This document shows positions 24,036 to 35,494 of a DNA stretch of 64,000 nt, in pieces. Below the pieces are notes generated by a model. The model did no database searches and was not told the DNA's origin. It saw nothing but the letters and a program-made list of their open reading frames with translations. Positions within the stretch are counted from its first letter, which is position 1, and every line of letters begins with the position of its first letter. A program made the position numbers and the translations under genes. Origin of the DNA: Sabellastarte sp. h YS-2021 (taxonomy: Eukaryota; Annelida; Polychaeta; Sabellida; Sabellidae); NCBI GenBank assembly GCA_964017235.1, contig OZ024933.1, positions 58,696,255 to 58,760,254 of the forward strand, given 5' to 3'.

Positions 24036-24145
24036 TGTCTGGGTAAGACTCCCACAAGTGGCAAATGATGTGGGCCTCCCTCAGTATGACCCTGGGTGTT
24101 GAATGGGGTGTAAAACACCAACTTTGACTTTGGTCAAGACATGTA
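24036..24145 (+). repeat. SINE family 2 fragment
   Basis: The GACTCCCACAAGTGG head remnant is followed by CTCAGTATGACCCTGGGTG, TTGAATGGGGTGTAAAAC and ACCAACTTTGACTTTGG. The same tail occurs at 57170-57235 and, on the minus strand, at 57480-57545. Confidence 0.55.
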
Positions 24146-24360
24146 TCAGTACACTGTGAAAAATGCGTCAATATGAAATACAACGGGGACATGACACAAA
24201 CTTGTCACTGCATATAAAGACCACTAGGAAAACATTACATAAAACCGTTAGATAAAGCTGTCTACATATAAAATAAACAATAATAAAAAGAAAATAGAAA
24301 GACAAGAAACATACATTTTACATTTTTTCATTGTGTCCTCTTTCACTGAAGATTCAAATC

Positions 24361-24648
24361 TTAGTTTTTCTTCAAGTGTATAAACTCAAGATAGACTTGC
24401 TCCAAGTCTTTGTATTTATATCCATCAGTAAGCTGAACTTTAATTGGAAACTTATAGGAGTTCATTATATCACAAGCATTCTTGGGTAAGGGGGCAGTCT
24501 CTGAAAAAAGTTCTAGTTTGCTATCAGTTGTAGCTGTTGTAGTTTTAGCTGCTGTTCCCTGCTGCTCGACTCTTCTGAACCACTGCAACACTTCTTGGCT
24601 TTTGACCCCCAGGGGTTCTACTGGCCTCTTCTTGTTTCGAACCTGTCA
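24361..24648 (-). CDS. Unrecognised open segment within a dispersed repeat
   Basis: On the minus strand an open frame runs from about 24648 to 24361. It begins after a CCCTGACAG that looks like a 3' splice site and ends at TAA. Recognisable stretches are EVLQWFRRVEQQ, a Thr-rich linker, then LPKNACDIMNSYKFPIK and GYKYKDLEQVYLEF. I do not recognise the family. Its flanks (GTAATATATGGGTA...GACTTTTGGAG) and its last third recur at 29990-30190 and 57650-57800 in the opposite orientation, and a short piece recurs near 930. It is thus part of a repeated sequence, either a mobile element end or a duplicated terminal exon. Confidence 0.3.
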
Positions 24649-24739
24649 GGGCTCGTTGTTGCTCCAAAAGTCATACAATACCCATATATTACACAAAAAG
24701 AGGAAAGGACTTGGTGAAAGTCTAAACTAATGACATCTA

Positions 24740-25216
24740 CAGCCCAGTCAATCACGAGCCAGGACACAAAGGGGAACGGTTTAAATCAGAAATGTCTCAC
24801 AAAAGTAAGGGTGTTCTATTTGGTGTTGGGGTATGGGAGTGATTTGGTCAGCACCCTAATGCAGATCTTCAAAACCGAGTCATTAATATGAAAATTTTAG
24901 ATAGGCATAACGTCCTCGTAAATGTCTTTATATATTTTAGAAGATTTTAAAGTGAAATATGAAGTATAAATTTATTTCACTTACATAGTTTATAGAATGT
25001 ACAGAAACTGGGAAAAACATCTATATAACTGAACAATCCCAACTGTATTTGAATTAGCAGACACTTTTTATGTTTCTGTAAAATATATATCTTAGTTATC
25101 CCTTTTGGCACAGAATTGAGTGATGCTATATGTCTTTTCAAATTTTCAAACTTAGAACTCTAATTACAAATATATTGGTGTTATGTATTTTATGTATGTT
25201 CGGTTAATTGGCAAAT
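24740..25216. other. Unassigned AT-rich stretch
   Basis: No gene or repeat is recognised. Confidence 0.35.
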
Positions 25217-25306
25217 AAGTGTCCAATATTAGAAATTACTGGATTGTTTTACGAGGTCCCGAAGGGACTGAGTCAACAATACAGTATTTTCTAATATTGG
25301 ACACTT
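25217..25306. repeat. Long near-perfect hairpin
   Basis: Two 32 bp arms (25217-25248 and 25275-25306) are complementary with two mismatches. Each contains GTGTCCAATATTAG or its complement. The 26 bp loop has its own inner stem, GGTCCC with GGGACT. At 25530-25600 a further GAGATATTGG/CCAATATCTC pair recalls the arm sequence. It may be the core of a foldback element. Confidence 0.8.
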
Positions 25307-25559
25307 AAGAGGCTATGTATCTACTTAAATTACACCTCTTCCCTAATTTGTAATTCTTAAGATGTTGTTTAACATTAATATTTTTCATTTCTATATTTCA
25401 CGTATGTATCTGTGTTTTTTAAATGAGCATTTTAGTTGAAAAAAGTACAAGGGTTTCTTTAGAAATTTGTAAAAATGGCTCCCACTTATGGCCATTGTCA
25501 CTGAGTGAAACAACCGGCCAATAATAAGAGATATTGGACACTCGTAACAAAAGAAAAAC

Positions 25560-26784
25560 TGGCATGTGTTATTTACATATACTTAGACCAATATCTCCTC
25601 ACTACAGGACTCAAAGCACTTTTTGACCCATCCCGACCGCACAAGTATAACTCCAACTATATCCCATATAATTTTATATAATTTTATATAATTTTAAAGA
25701 GCTAATTTTAAAATAATAATAATAATAATAATAGATCTTTTTTTCAGTTACTAATCATGAACTTTCTAAGCCAACATAACCTGAAATTACATCCCATAGC
25801 AGATCAAATAAGTTTCTGGGGAAGTTGGATGTTTACTTTTCAAGTGATTCATAAAGTAAACGGCTTGGGTGCCTTGTAATATAAATGCAAACACAAATGT
25901 TTTTGGTTTCACGAATATAACGGTCAGGGGGATATTTCCCACAAACCAGTTTAGTAATATGAATTTTTCCCGGATTTCTTGAAAAAAGGTTTCAAAATTA
26001 TCATATATTTTGGAAAGTCAACACTACTAGATAGCTATGGATGTAACAAAGTTGTATAAGCACAAAGTCGTGTAAGACCGCCCCCCCCCCCCCCCCCCCC
26101 CCCCCGTTCCCTGATTGGGTTGCAATGGAAAAATAAAAATTTTAATGCTGGTAAACCCAAATCAGAATGTTGGGTCTGACTTGGGACCTGCAGTTATGCA
26201 TCGGGAATGTTCGGAGTAGATCATGTGTATCCTGATTTATTCAAGCTGTTTGAAATTATCATAAACTGTTTTGTCAAATTATCATAAACCGATCCTTTTT
26301 TTGGGCTTTTTCCAGATCAAATCGAAAACCATCCTAAAGCTATCTTAACATTTGCAAAGCAATCTTCTCTGTGTTACTCTACTTTATATAATCGATTTTA
26401 GCCATCGTGTAAGGCTCCTTAAAGTTTGTAGACAAGTTGGGAGGATTCGGGAACAAATTAGAATGTTTTTACGAAACCAATTGGGTGGATGGGAAACATC
26501 CACAAGATATTATTTTTACCAGTAGGAAGGTTTCTAGTGTCAATGGTAAGTCCATACAAAAACTGTCAAAAATCTGTTGAAAATCCCCACTGATCGGGAA
26601 TGTTTTCCATGGTCCAGTTGGAAAATCCATTCACAATCCAATGAATTTCTTAAAGGGTTTTGAGGAAAGTTACAAATGGATAATGAAACCTTCCAAATGA
26701 CTCATAGAAAAGTTGCGATTGTTTGCCACTCCATCCGAAACACCACTCGGCAAAATGGAACATACAACTTATATATATACCATA
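25560..26784. other. Unassigned stretch with simple repeats
   Basis: Contains an (AAT)n microsatellite at about 25712-25735 and a homopolymer of C at about 26081-26105. No gene is recognised. Confidence 0.5.
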
Positions 26785-27008
26785 TCCTTCCTTAAGGCTC
26801 AAATTTGAATGATAGAACTTGCACACAGATATCCGGTATTCATAAAGCACTCATACATGTTGTGAGAGATAAACTTAGCAGACTGTCTTAGCTGTATGCT
26901 AATGTAAAAGCCAGTACATGTATGAGTACAGTACATCAACTGAAACTTCCTTATCTGAAATGAAAAGAAAATCCCTACCTGCAAAGAAACTTGAGCCTTC
27001 AGCAAGTC
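26785..27008 (+). mobile_element. TA-flanked MITE, family A, copy 1
   Basis: The ends are CCTTAAGGCTCAAATT-type on the left and TTGAGCCTTCAGCAAG-type on the right, with TA on both sides. The interior (AGATATCCGGTATTCATAAAG, then TGAAACTTCCTTATCTG and CTGCAAAGAAACTTGAG) is shared with the copies at 33671, 36775 and 57978. Non-coding. Confidence 0.7.
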
Positions 27009-27029
27009 TATATACACCGGTAAATGACT

Positions 27030-27750
27030 TGGATAAATGAGTTATAATTAAATTAAGATGTAGCTGCAAGTTAACATAACAAATAGCAGCTCAGATCTTC
27101 CGTAACATCCACGTGTATCTGAGATATATGTAATTGTGTCATAAAAAAAAAGAAACAGTAAATCAAGCTGCGTATTCAATTACAAAACTCACAAAAAGTA
27201 CCTTTTCAAGCAAGTACAAAAAAAATCAGTGTGTGTATTATACAGCTGCCTGTATTTTGACACCAAATACTGATATACTGAAAAATTATGAAAGGCCCGT
27301 TCAGACAAACATATGTATATAGAAATAGAAGAACAACTTTTGTGTGTGTGTGGCTTTGTGTAATTTTGACTGTAACTTCATTTGATCAAAATAAAAACAA
27401 TTGCAGGACATGGATAAATCAACTTTACCACTTTGTTGTAATAGGTTATAATACAAGACAATTTTTACTTGATATTGAAATTTCTAAACCAGAGTAGAAC
27501 CAATCAATACAGAAATTATAAAGTACATTTTTGTAGCAGCAGTTGCTGATTGGTTAAACGTTAACATTTAATCTGTACTTTATGTTATTTTCTTTTTTGA
27601 TATATGTACAATTAGTAAGTCTAACTATGCAGCTGGAACTGTACAATATAACCAAACTGCTGTTACCCATGCATAGGTTGTTTGAGATTCTTTCTGTTTT
27701 TTTTTAAATCCCTTAACAATTTTTAGAAACTCAATCCACATTATCCTTGA
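27030..27750. other. Unassigned AT-rich stretch
   Basis: No gene or named repeat is recognised. Confidence 0.35.
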
Positions 27751-27752
27751 GA

Positions 27753-27988
27753 GGGGCCATGGTGGGGCAGCAGCAACACACTAGTCTTCCACGTCTGAGG
27801 TGGGCGGTTCAAACCCTGGACCTTATACCGGAAAGTTGGTCATTGCTTACCAATGGTCAGCAGTTTACAATACAGAACCTTGACCAACTATATGTACTGG
27901 TTTCCTATGCCCACAAAACTACAAGTCATGATATAACCCGTACAGTGTTGAAAGCTATGTAAAAGCCTAAATAAAAAAAATAAATAAA
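27753..27988 (+). repeat. SINE family 1 copy
   Basis: GGGGCCATGGTGGGGCAG head, B-box-like GGTTCAAACC, body with AGTTGGTCATTGC, CAGTTTACAATACAGAACC and TGTACTGGTTTCCTATG, and an AAATAAAAAAAATAAATAAA tail. Confidence 0.75.
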
Positions 27989-28261
27989 CATCATCCATGA
28001 CGACTTAGCAATGGGTATTTCTTTTGCTTTATACAGCATTTATATACTCTATAATATTTCCTTTACTACAGAAGTCAGCTGATTATTTGATCCCTTCTGG
28101 CTTCACAACTACAGCCCAAACTCTAGTGACTAACATTTCCTCAACTTAAAGAGAGTGTCCCAGAGTTGACCATTTTTCAATATCTCTTGGGATTCATGAA
28201 CACTACCCTGGGGATGGGACCCAAGGGAAGAGAACCGCCATTTTAAGTGATCATCTAAGTC

Positions 28262-28345
28262 ACCGTATCTCTGTACATGGGATCAACCCCCGGTCTTCTG
28301 TGTTCTAAGGTGAGTGTGTTGCCCAGTAGGTCACTGTGTCAGATC
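28262..28345 (-). repeat. Possible SINE head fragment
   Basis: On the minus strand the sequence reads GACCTACTGGGCAACACACTCACC and then GGGGGTTGATCCC, which looks like a tRNA-like A and B box pair. No body or tail follows. Confidence 0.35.
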
Positions 28346-28639
28346 TTACCTGGTGTGAAAATGTGAGCCCAATCCGAAGTAGATTCTATAGCTTTCCAGT
28401 TATATGTGTGCGCAAATAGACACATAAATGAACCCAAAGGCAAGGGAGGGGGTTAAAATGGCTGCTGTTAAACAAATCATTTCCCAAATGAAAAGCTATA
28501 TGAATGAAAATACAGTGAAGTGCCTACTTTGAAATGGTCAGGTGTAAATTATGTGTTAAATACCGTTTGCTAGCCGTTCAAAAGACTCGAGTATAATTGT
28601 AATTAAGATAAAATATACAGAAAAATGTTCAGTTTGCGT

Positions 28640-28783
28640 ATTGTACGCCTTAATTTACATGTACTGGATGTTACACAAGCATATGGCTGTCTGCTCAACT
28701 TATATCCCATAACATGTATGGGTACTTTATGGATACCAAATAGCTTTTTACAAGTATGGGGCAAATTTGAGCCTGAAGCAAGG
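28640..28783 (-). mobile_element. Truncated MITE, family A, copy 2
   Basis: The right end AAATTTGAGCCTGAAGCAAGGC followed by TA, preceded by TTTATGGATACCAAATAG, is the complement of the left part of the copy at 57978. The other end is missing or too diverged to place. Confidence 0.5.
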
Positions 28784-29021
28784 CTAATGTATTGTATGAA
28801 TTTGTGATGAATTAGAGAGTCCTTGCAGAGGGGAGAGACCTTCCCGGGAGGCGTTTTTGAAACCACGGTACTTTGTCTATCTAGAATATGAACTTCCCAA
28901 AATATAATCAATTCTTCCTTTATACAGGTCCTGCCAACCTAAAACCAATAAAGATAAGTTTATTAGAGTACTATTAGAGTTAACACAGTTGAACACAGAC
29001 AAACAAACAGCCAGACAGATA

Positions 29022-29238
29022 GTGGTGGTGGACCAATTCACGCCCGGGTACCAATTCAGGCCCACCCCCAATTTTCTTGAAGATTTATAATTTTTCATAG
29101 AGAAGATGTTTACCACATCATAGATAATCATCTAATTGATCATATGCATTTGTAATATATTGTTTAACTGTGATTGTTTTGGATAAATTCAGGGGTGGGC
29201 GTGAATTGGTACACGGGCGTGAGTTGGTCCACCACCAC
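29022..29238. mobile_element. TA-flanked MITE with long inverted ends (mariner-like)
   Basis: The ends are GTGGTGGTGGACCAATTCAC (left) and its near-complement TGAGTTGGTCCACCACCAC (right). The similarity continues inward for about 48 bp on each side (GGTACCAATTC against GAATTGGTACAC). TA flanks both ends at 29020-29021 and 29239-29240, the duplication expected of Tc1/mariner-type insertion. Total length is 217 bp and the interior is AT-rich and non-coding. Confidence 0.85.
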
Positions 29239-29640
29239 TAGACAATCGGTAAAATACAGAAATCATTGGCCATTCATGGTGAGGCTTTTATAATCATTTT
29301 TCCCATTTATATTCTTTCTGGTAAACTCTAAATATATTCCAAATTACACAGGGAAATAGGACTACTGTTAATGGTGGTTATGTCACATATGAAATACTCT
29401 GTCTTGAAGAACTAACAATTGATATGAAGACTAGGAGAATGCCCAACACCTCGACTATTGCTTATAAGTGCAATGATAAAAATACATTTCAAATTAGTTG
29501 CCGATCATTCCAAAAGTAAATCAGTTCTGTGTTACACCAAAACCCACCTACTGTGGGAAATTGATGTAAACATGTGCAGTAGTTTTTAAGTGTGAGCACT
29601 AGCGAGGCTCGTGTTTCTAGAGATCACTTCTTTTTTTGTC

Positions 29641-29740
29641 TCCCAAATACCCGTCTCTTCATTGAAGTTAAGCGGCAATGGGCTACATTAGTAGTGGGAT
29701 GGGTGACCGCTTCAGTGCACTACTCGTGTCTCTGATGGCT
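29641..29740 (+). pseudogene. 5S rRNA-like sequence (5S pseudogene or 5S-derived SINE head)
   Basis: The stretch ATTGAAGTTAAGCGGCAATG, then GGGCTACATTAGTAGTGGG and ATGGGTGACCGC, matches the conserved middle of 5S rRNA, including the internal control region boxes. The first 40 and last 25 bases are much less alike. It is therefore a degenerate 5S copy or the head of a 5S-derived SINE (SINE3 type). No clear poly-A tail or LINE-like tail was found directly after it. Confidence 0.7.
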
Positions 29741-29949
29741 TTGCAGCTCATGCTAGTAGACTGAAACCCCTTTCGGCCTTGTTTATAACGTTGTTAAAGG
29801 CAGGATTAAAAGATCATATTATCTCCTTTGTGGGCTTCATAACATTGTTTTTGAAGCTGATTCATGCTGCAGAAACTATTCACGAGAAATATGCACTATT
29901 GTGTTCCACCCATCCTCGACTAACCATAGTTATGATATGGTCTTTATAA

Positions 29950-30200
29950 TGTCTTTTTTTTACAAGTTGTGACTAGGCTTTCACCAAGTCCTTTTGTCTT
30001 TTGTGTAATATATAGGTACTGTATGACTTTTGGAGAAACAGCCAGCCTTGACTTGTTTTTTTTTTCAGAGATTATCCCTCTTACTCCTGAGTTTTTGTGA
30101 TATAATGAACTACTGTAAACTACCAATTTAAATTTAACTCTTCAGGTTACTGGTGGATACAGATACAAAGACTTGGAGTAAGTCTGTGTTGTGTCCAACC
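29950..30200 (+). repeat. Dispersed repeat related to 24361-24720
   Basis: CACCAAGTCCTTTTGTCTTTTGTGTAATATATAGGTACTG and following bases match, in the opposite orientation, the flank of the minus-strand open segment at 24361-24720. 30075-30190 matches its last third. The middle 130 bp are missing here. Confidence 0.6.
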
Positions 30201-31171
30201 CCAAAGCAAGTTTTAAACAGATCAAATCTAAGTGATGCAAAACTACACCAATGAAATTTTGTGTGTGAACGCTGGTTTAGTAATACTGTGCTAGAGACCA
30301 GCGCAAAATATAGCAGAGACCAGGAAGAATAAAATTCTTTCACAACAGTGAAATATTTCATTCCATAATTTGTGTTTTGTTAATTCTGGGAGTGTCCAAG
30401 CATATATCAGTGATTAATAGTTGATCAGTTTAATAAATCTACTTTTGTAATATAGGATATTACACATGGAACGTTCAAGGAGACAATGTTTGCGGATACT
30501 TAATATACATGGAGGATACATAAACACAGTTAAATGGAGTGTACATAAAAGTAGGGGTGTGCTTTGTGCTTCTATGATTTAACAGGTTTCTGAGAATATT
30601 ATGTGAAATAGGTTTGAAATTTGATGCATACTTGTTAAAAAAAAACACACACACACACACAAAAAAACTTTTAGCAACATGCTCTAGGACCTTGTATCAG
30701 TAATTTTGTATAATATTTGCTGAATCGGAATTCTATTAAGCAGACGAATATAGTGAATATAAAAAGGTCACAGTTTTGTGCTTAATATAAACTAATAAAG
30801 GAAACAAAGAGTTTATGAAAAATACATATAAAATGAGAAGACATCACTAGTTCATTGAGTAAACATTATAGACCTCTATAATTGATTGAAAATATTTAAA
30901 TCATTGTGTAATGGAAATCCTATGAATATATATGTATATATATGTAAATTATATATAGCTGATGCTTCACTGTATGGAACTATAAAGATTTTTGAAACCA
31001 GCTTCAAACCCATCTCCTTTATAAGGGTAATAACTTTTGACTGCATGGCTATTTAAATCAAACTGCTCTGAGCGGTCATATAAAATATATGAACTAACTC
31101 AGATTTGCAGAAAGTAAATTAAAACCGAAAACAAAGGTATTTAAAAAGGCTATCAAGATTCAAGAGTGAGT
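30200..31171. other. Upstream flank of the cysteine-rich protein gene
   Basis: AT-rich, with an (AC)n run at 30643-30661 and a TA-rich run near 30930-30955. A TATTTAAAAAG sequence near 31138 resembles a TATA box but lies only about 30 bp before the start codon, so its role is doubtful. Confidence 0.35.
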
Positions 31172-31754
31172 ATGGCTTTCAGCCTAGCCTTGATTCTTAC
31201 TTTTATTGTCCTTGACCCCTTGATCTTTTGTCAAACTGCTCCAGATGAGCATTCAAAGTCAGCCCATGAATGTTTTAATACGGTGAAGTTCTCGAATTCT
31301 AACCCACAAGTAACTGGAAGTTCTGAGGTGGGCCTACAGTACAGTAATGACAATTTTCACTTCCTAGTCATCCCATTAACCTGTATGGACCTTGACCTTT
31401 ATGTGGATATCTCTTCCATCAAACTCTCCTTGCCAAAATCAGATTCCCACAAGGATTACTGCAAGGATTCACTTGGACAGAAGCATCCGCAATGCTCGGA
31501 TTCCAAAAATCCCTGCAATTGCTGCAAGGTTCCAGAAAAACGGTGCACGAAAGAAGTGGAACTGAGCACAGAGAATTTTGATTCTTGCGTAAACAAACAA
31601 AAATGTAACATCACTGTGAAGAGCGAGTTCCTCGAGGAGTGTTCTGGTAGGGAGTACCCATGTGAAAATAAAAAGTGTCACAGTCGCTGGGTAGATGTGG
31701 TATATTACTGTAGGCCAAAGGATCAAGTGCAGATGATAAAACCTTCTTCCGCAG
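31172..31754 (+). CDS. First exon of a secreted/membrane cysteine-rich protein, SUEL-lectin-like
   Basis: The exon encodes a signal peptide (MAFSLALILTFIVLDPLIFC) and about 175 further residues rich in cysteine, ending at a donor (CCGCAG|GTAGGT) in phase 1. The last third, from VELSTENFDSC through KCNITVKSEF to WVDVVYYC, follows the spacing of the SUEL lectin domain C-terminus (a C-x5-C-x-V motif, then a closing W..V.Y.C). SUEL domains bind rhamnose or galactose; no binding is shown here. A CNCC cluster in the middle is atypical. The best continuation in phase is the transmembrane exon at 61340, which would make a type I membrane protein. The gene is confident; the lectin assignment is moderate. 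Confidence 0.6.
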
Positions 31755-32125
31755 GTAGGTAAACTTCAAAATAAGGGAAAAAACGCATGACACAGTTGTA
31801 TTGTGGTACAAAGTTAATCCCCGGTATTATAGACTATTCAAGGGGCCACGGTAACTGTCATAAACTTGGACTTGGAACACACACAATTGAAACACAGTTC
31901 TTACTAAAACACATCTATTCAACATAAAAGGCCAATGCACAATGAAGTTGTGTACAAAACAGTTCAGAGACAGTGCATATGTCACATACTTTCCCAGGAT
32001 AAAAGGATATACATTTGACCTATATTTTATCTGGATGTCAGTGAGCTGTGAAGGTGTTGACTGATATGATACAGCAATGACCAGAGTTTAAGCAGTATAG
32101 AGCTCAGTCCTTTGTATATATAACA
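31755..32125. other. Start of the presumed 29.6 kb intron
   Basis: No gene is recognised. Confidence 0.35.
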
Positions 32126-32345
32126 GTAACACAGTGATAACACACTCACCTCTGAGGTTGATGGTTCAAACCACGAACCTTACGTGGGAAAGTTGGTAGT
32201 TGCTTACCGATAGTCGACAGTTTACAGTACAGAACCTTGGCCAACGGAATGTACTGGTTTCCTCTGCTCACAAAACTACCCATCTCGATATGACCTGTAC
32301 AGTGTTGAAAGCATGGTAAAACCCCAAATAAATTAATAAATATAT
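32126..32345 (+). repeat. SINE family 1 copy
   Basis: ACACAGTGATAACACACTCAC head, B-box-like GGTTCAAACC, body with TTTACAGTACAGAACCTTGG, ATGTACTGGTTTCCTCTG and ACCTGTACAGTGTTGAAAG, and a tail of AAATAAATTAATAAA. Confidence 0.75.
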
Positions 32346-32349
32346 ATAT

Positions 32350-33117
32350 TTATTTATGCTAATAGACTTTGACAAAGCTTTCGAGTCAGTGTCATAAACT
32401 TTTTGTTTGATTTTTTAAATTATTTAGATTTTAATGAAAAATTTATAATATTGAATTATCATTGTTTCATATCAATGCCAATATTTTTAAGTATATAGAA
32501 CATTTATTACAAATACATAGCTGTCTTGAAAATGTATGGCATTGTAAAAGTTTAAAGACGTGACATCATCTTAAGTGTAGTACATGAATTACCAAAGTAA
32601 ACACAAAAGAGAATTCCTTTGACTCATTCTAAATACTATAAACTCAGGAATTGAATAAAGTAAATTAAAATGTGCATACAGCTTTTTTCAGGGTTAAACC
32701 ATAAAATTATAATTTGTTACTCATTGGAAAGCTAGTTAGTGTCACTTGACCAATTAATAATACTACATCCATTGAAAAATGACAATATTGATGGACAAGA
32801 TAAAAGAAACTCTGGTTTCACAGCTTTTGATGAAATATTCGTTATAATTATCATCTCAAATTCATCATGAAATGTTTGATAAACAGTATACATAAGACAT
32901 GTAAACAACATTTGTTGGCAAATGTTGGCTCTGAAATGTTTTACAAACATTTTTTTATCAAATTTTTTAAAAGCATTCTATCACAACGTTTTTGTACCCA
33001 TATTTTCAGAATTCTTATTAAATGTTCACCTTCAAACATTTGCAAAGATGGCAGTGAGCAATAAATAGGGGATTTTAGAGGACTTTGCCAAAAATTTCCC
33101 TACATGCAATACGTAAA
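32350..33117. other. Unassigned AT-rich stretch
   Basis: No gene or named repeat is recognised. Confidence 0.35.
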
Positions 33118-33360
33118 TTTTATTTATTTTTATTTTATTTCGGGTTTTATGTCGCTTTCAACACTGTACAGGTCATATCACGATGGGTAGTTGGAAGGGC
33201 AGAGGAAACCAGTACTTACAGTTCGTCAGGGTTCTGTACTGTAAACTGCCGACCAATGGCAAGCAACCACCAACTTTCCCACTTGAGGCCGTGCCGGGAA
33301 CTGAACCCGAGCCTCAGAGGTGGGAGGCGAGAGTGTTACCACTCTGCCACCGTGGCCCCC
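33118..33360 (-). repeat. SINE family 1 copy
   Basis: On the minus strand: GGGGGCCACGGTGGCAGAGTGG head, body and tail as in the copy at 33747. It keeps recognisable A and B boxes (TGGCAGAGTGG and GGGTTCAGTTC). Confidence 0.8.
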
Positions 33361-33670
33361 TTGCAATACGTAAAAGTAAGAATTAAATAGGGGCACAATT
33401 TTGAGCCACTATCTTACAATTTCAGATATAAAAATAATATTTTCTTTGGTATAGCATTTTTCTAACTTTTGTCATTAAACAGTTAATAAACAGTATACAT
33501 AAAATGTTTTGAAAACCTTCTATTATAAATGGATTTCGTACACATAATTTTTTAACATCCACCAAACTTCCTTGCAAATGTTTACTAAACTCAAAAATGT
33601 GTACTGGGTTGAAATGTGAAGCTACTCTTATATCCCATGGTACATGTATACACATGTAAGTGTGCTACTA

Positions 33671-34243
33671 GCCTTGCTTATCACTCAAATTTGCATGATA
33701 TCTTTTTCAAACATGCTCACATATATCCGATATTCAAAAAACAATTGGGGGCCACAGTGGCAGAGTGGTAACACTCTCGCCTCCCACCTCTGAGGCCGGG
33801 GTTCGATTCACGGCACTGCCTCAAGTGGGAAAGCTGGTAGTTACTTGCCGTTGGTCAGCAGTTTACAGTACAGAACCCTAACAAACTGTATGTACTGGTT
33901 TCCTCTGCCCTTCCAACTACCCGTCGTGATATGACCTGTACAGTGTTGAAAGCGACGTAAAACACAAAATAAATAAATCATAAAGCACTCATTCATGTTA
34001 TTAGATATAAGCTTATCAGACAGATAGCTGTATTATGTAAAAAGCTTATCAGACAGATAGCTGTATTATGTAAAACGCCAGTACAGTTGTGAGGATTTGT
34101 ATCAATTTTGCACTTTTTAAATCCTACTATTATTATTATTATTATTATTATTACATGTATGAGTACATTATATTAACTGAAACTTTATTATCTAAACTGA
34201 AAATTTTCCCTAACTGCAAAGAAACTTGAGACTCTAGCAAGGC
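33671..34243 (+). mobile_element. MITE family A, copy 3, split by a SINE
   Basis: The left end GCCTTGCTTATCACTCAAATT follows TA (33669-33670); the right end AACTTGAGACTCTAGCAAGGC precedes TA (34244-34245). It is interrupted by the SINE at 33747-33978. It also carries a local duplication of 35 bp (34010-34077) and a (TTA)n run at 34127-34153, which lengthen it. Confidence 0.7.
33747..33978 (+). repeat. SINE family 1, best preserved copy
   Basis: The head GGGGGCCACAGTGGCAGAGTGG carries an A box (TGGCAGAGTGG) and further on a B box (GGGTTCGATTC), so the head derives from a tRNA. The body contains AAGCTGGTAGTTACTTGCCG, CAGTTTACAGTACAGAACCC and TACTGGTTTCCTCTGCCC. The tail reads GTTGAAAGCGACGTAAAAC and then AAATAAATAAAT. 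It inserted into the MITE around it. Confidence 0.88.
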
Positions 34244-34245
34244 TA

Positions 34246-35480
34246 GTGTGCTACAAATATTGTTGAAAAATATGAGTATGACCTGGTGGGTAGCATAGAT
34301 TTGCACATGCAAACAGGTAAATTCGTTCAACAAGAGTGTCACTATTTGAAAATCCAAGAACAGACTTTGACCAGCTACAAGTTTATGTACATGCAAGGTA
34401 CACATATGTGTATGATAGGGCACATGCAAATAATGTCAGTAAATGGGGAAAGCCCAAGACACTAGCAAGGAGAATGCACGTGCCTAAGTCTCTCGTAAGT
34501 CAGCCGTAGGAAAGAATGCATTAGTAGCCATACTGTGTGTAGGCAGAGAATATTGATATACTGTTATAAAACCTCAACGTGTAGCTTTAGTGCCTTTGCA
34601 AATTAGCCAAATGCTGTTGCTATATATGTGTACATGAAAATGTACTGAAAGTAGTTAAAATTCACATATTTTGTTTGTGAGAACTTAAGATAATGTTTAA
34701 TAGTTCTATTAGTTGGTTATTTCCTCACCATACTTTCATGTATTGTGTGCATAACTTTAACATTATCTTTAGTTTCCAAATCCAATGGATGTATGTCACA
34801 AACTGTTTGTTATAGGTATAAAGTGATTGCACAAAGGCACAAAAAGTGACATGACACAAAGAACCAGTGTAAAAACCCATTAAGTCACCCTTAATCACTA
34901 ATACAACAGTTTCAGCCGAGGCAACAAACTCAAGTTAGCTCAAACTTACTTTCTGTCAATTATATGTAAGAATAAAATCATAAGATTGTTAAATTTGTTC
35001 AACATTTACATGAAAGGATGTCTGTCTCAATGATGATTTACGTTTAACTCGCGACCATGACATCTTGCTACCTGTAACTGGCTACCACATCTTGCTACCA
35101 ATAAATTATTACCACGAATTTGAAGTATTTGATCTTCAAGCAGCATTTCTACTAAAATATTGTTAGAAAACCCAACGGCATTCCATGACTTCAAGTATTT
35201 GCTATGCATACATGAATATTAATCAGCTACATTTGTGAATTTTAAATATTTAGTCCATTGCTAGAATATTGTTATGAAACCCCACTGAATCCAATGGCCT
35301 AACATGAATATAAATGAGTTGTACAAGTCCAAGACTTTGAAATTTATAAAATGTTGTTGTATAAAAGCTATTTATAAAATATTGTTGTGAAACCCCACAG
35401 AATTCTGTGACCTCATATTTTCTACGCAAATATGAATATTAACCAGTTAAAGTACTCCATGTATGTACTTGTGTGTATTA
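34246..35480. other. Unassigned AT-rich stretch
   Basis: Repeated wording such as AATATTGTTATGAAACCCCAC recurs at about 35160, 35270 and 35385, suggesting a decayed tandem unit of about 110 bp. No gene is recognised. Confidence 0.35.
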
Positions 35481-35494
35481 ATTGGTAGCTAGTT

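Noticed and set aside
33747-33825. Possible tRNA gene with A and B boxes
   Set aside because: No cloverleaf with a sound acceptor stem is seen and the same head is repeated several times with a SINE body and tail.
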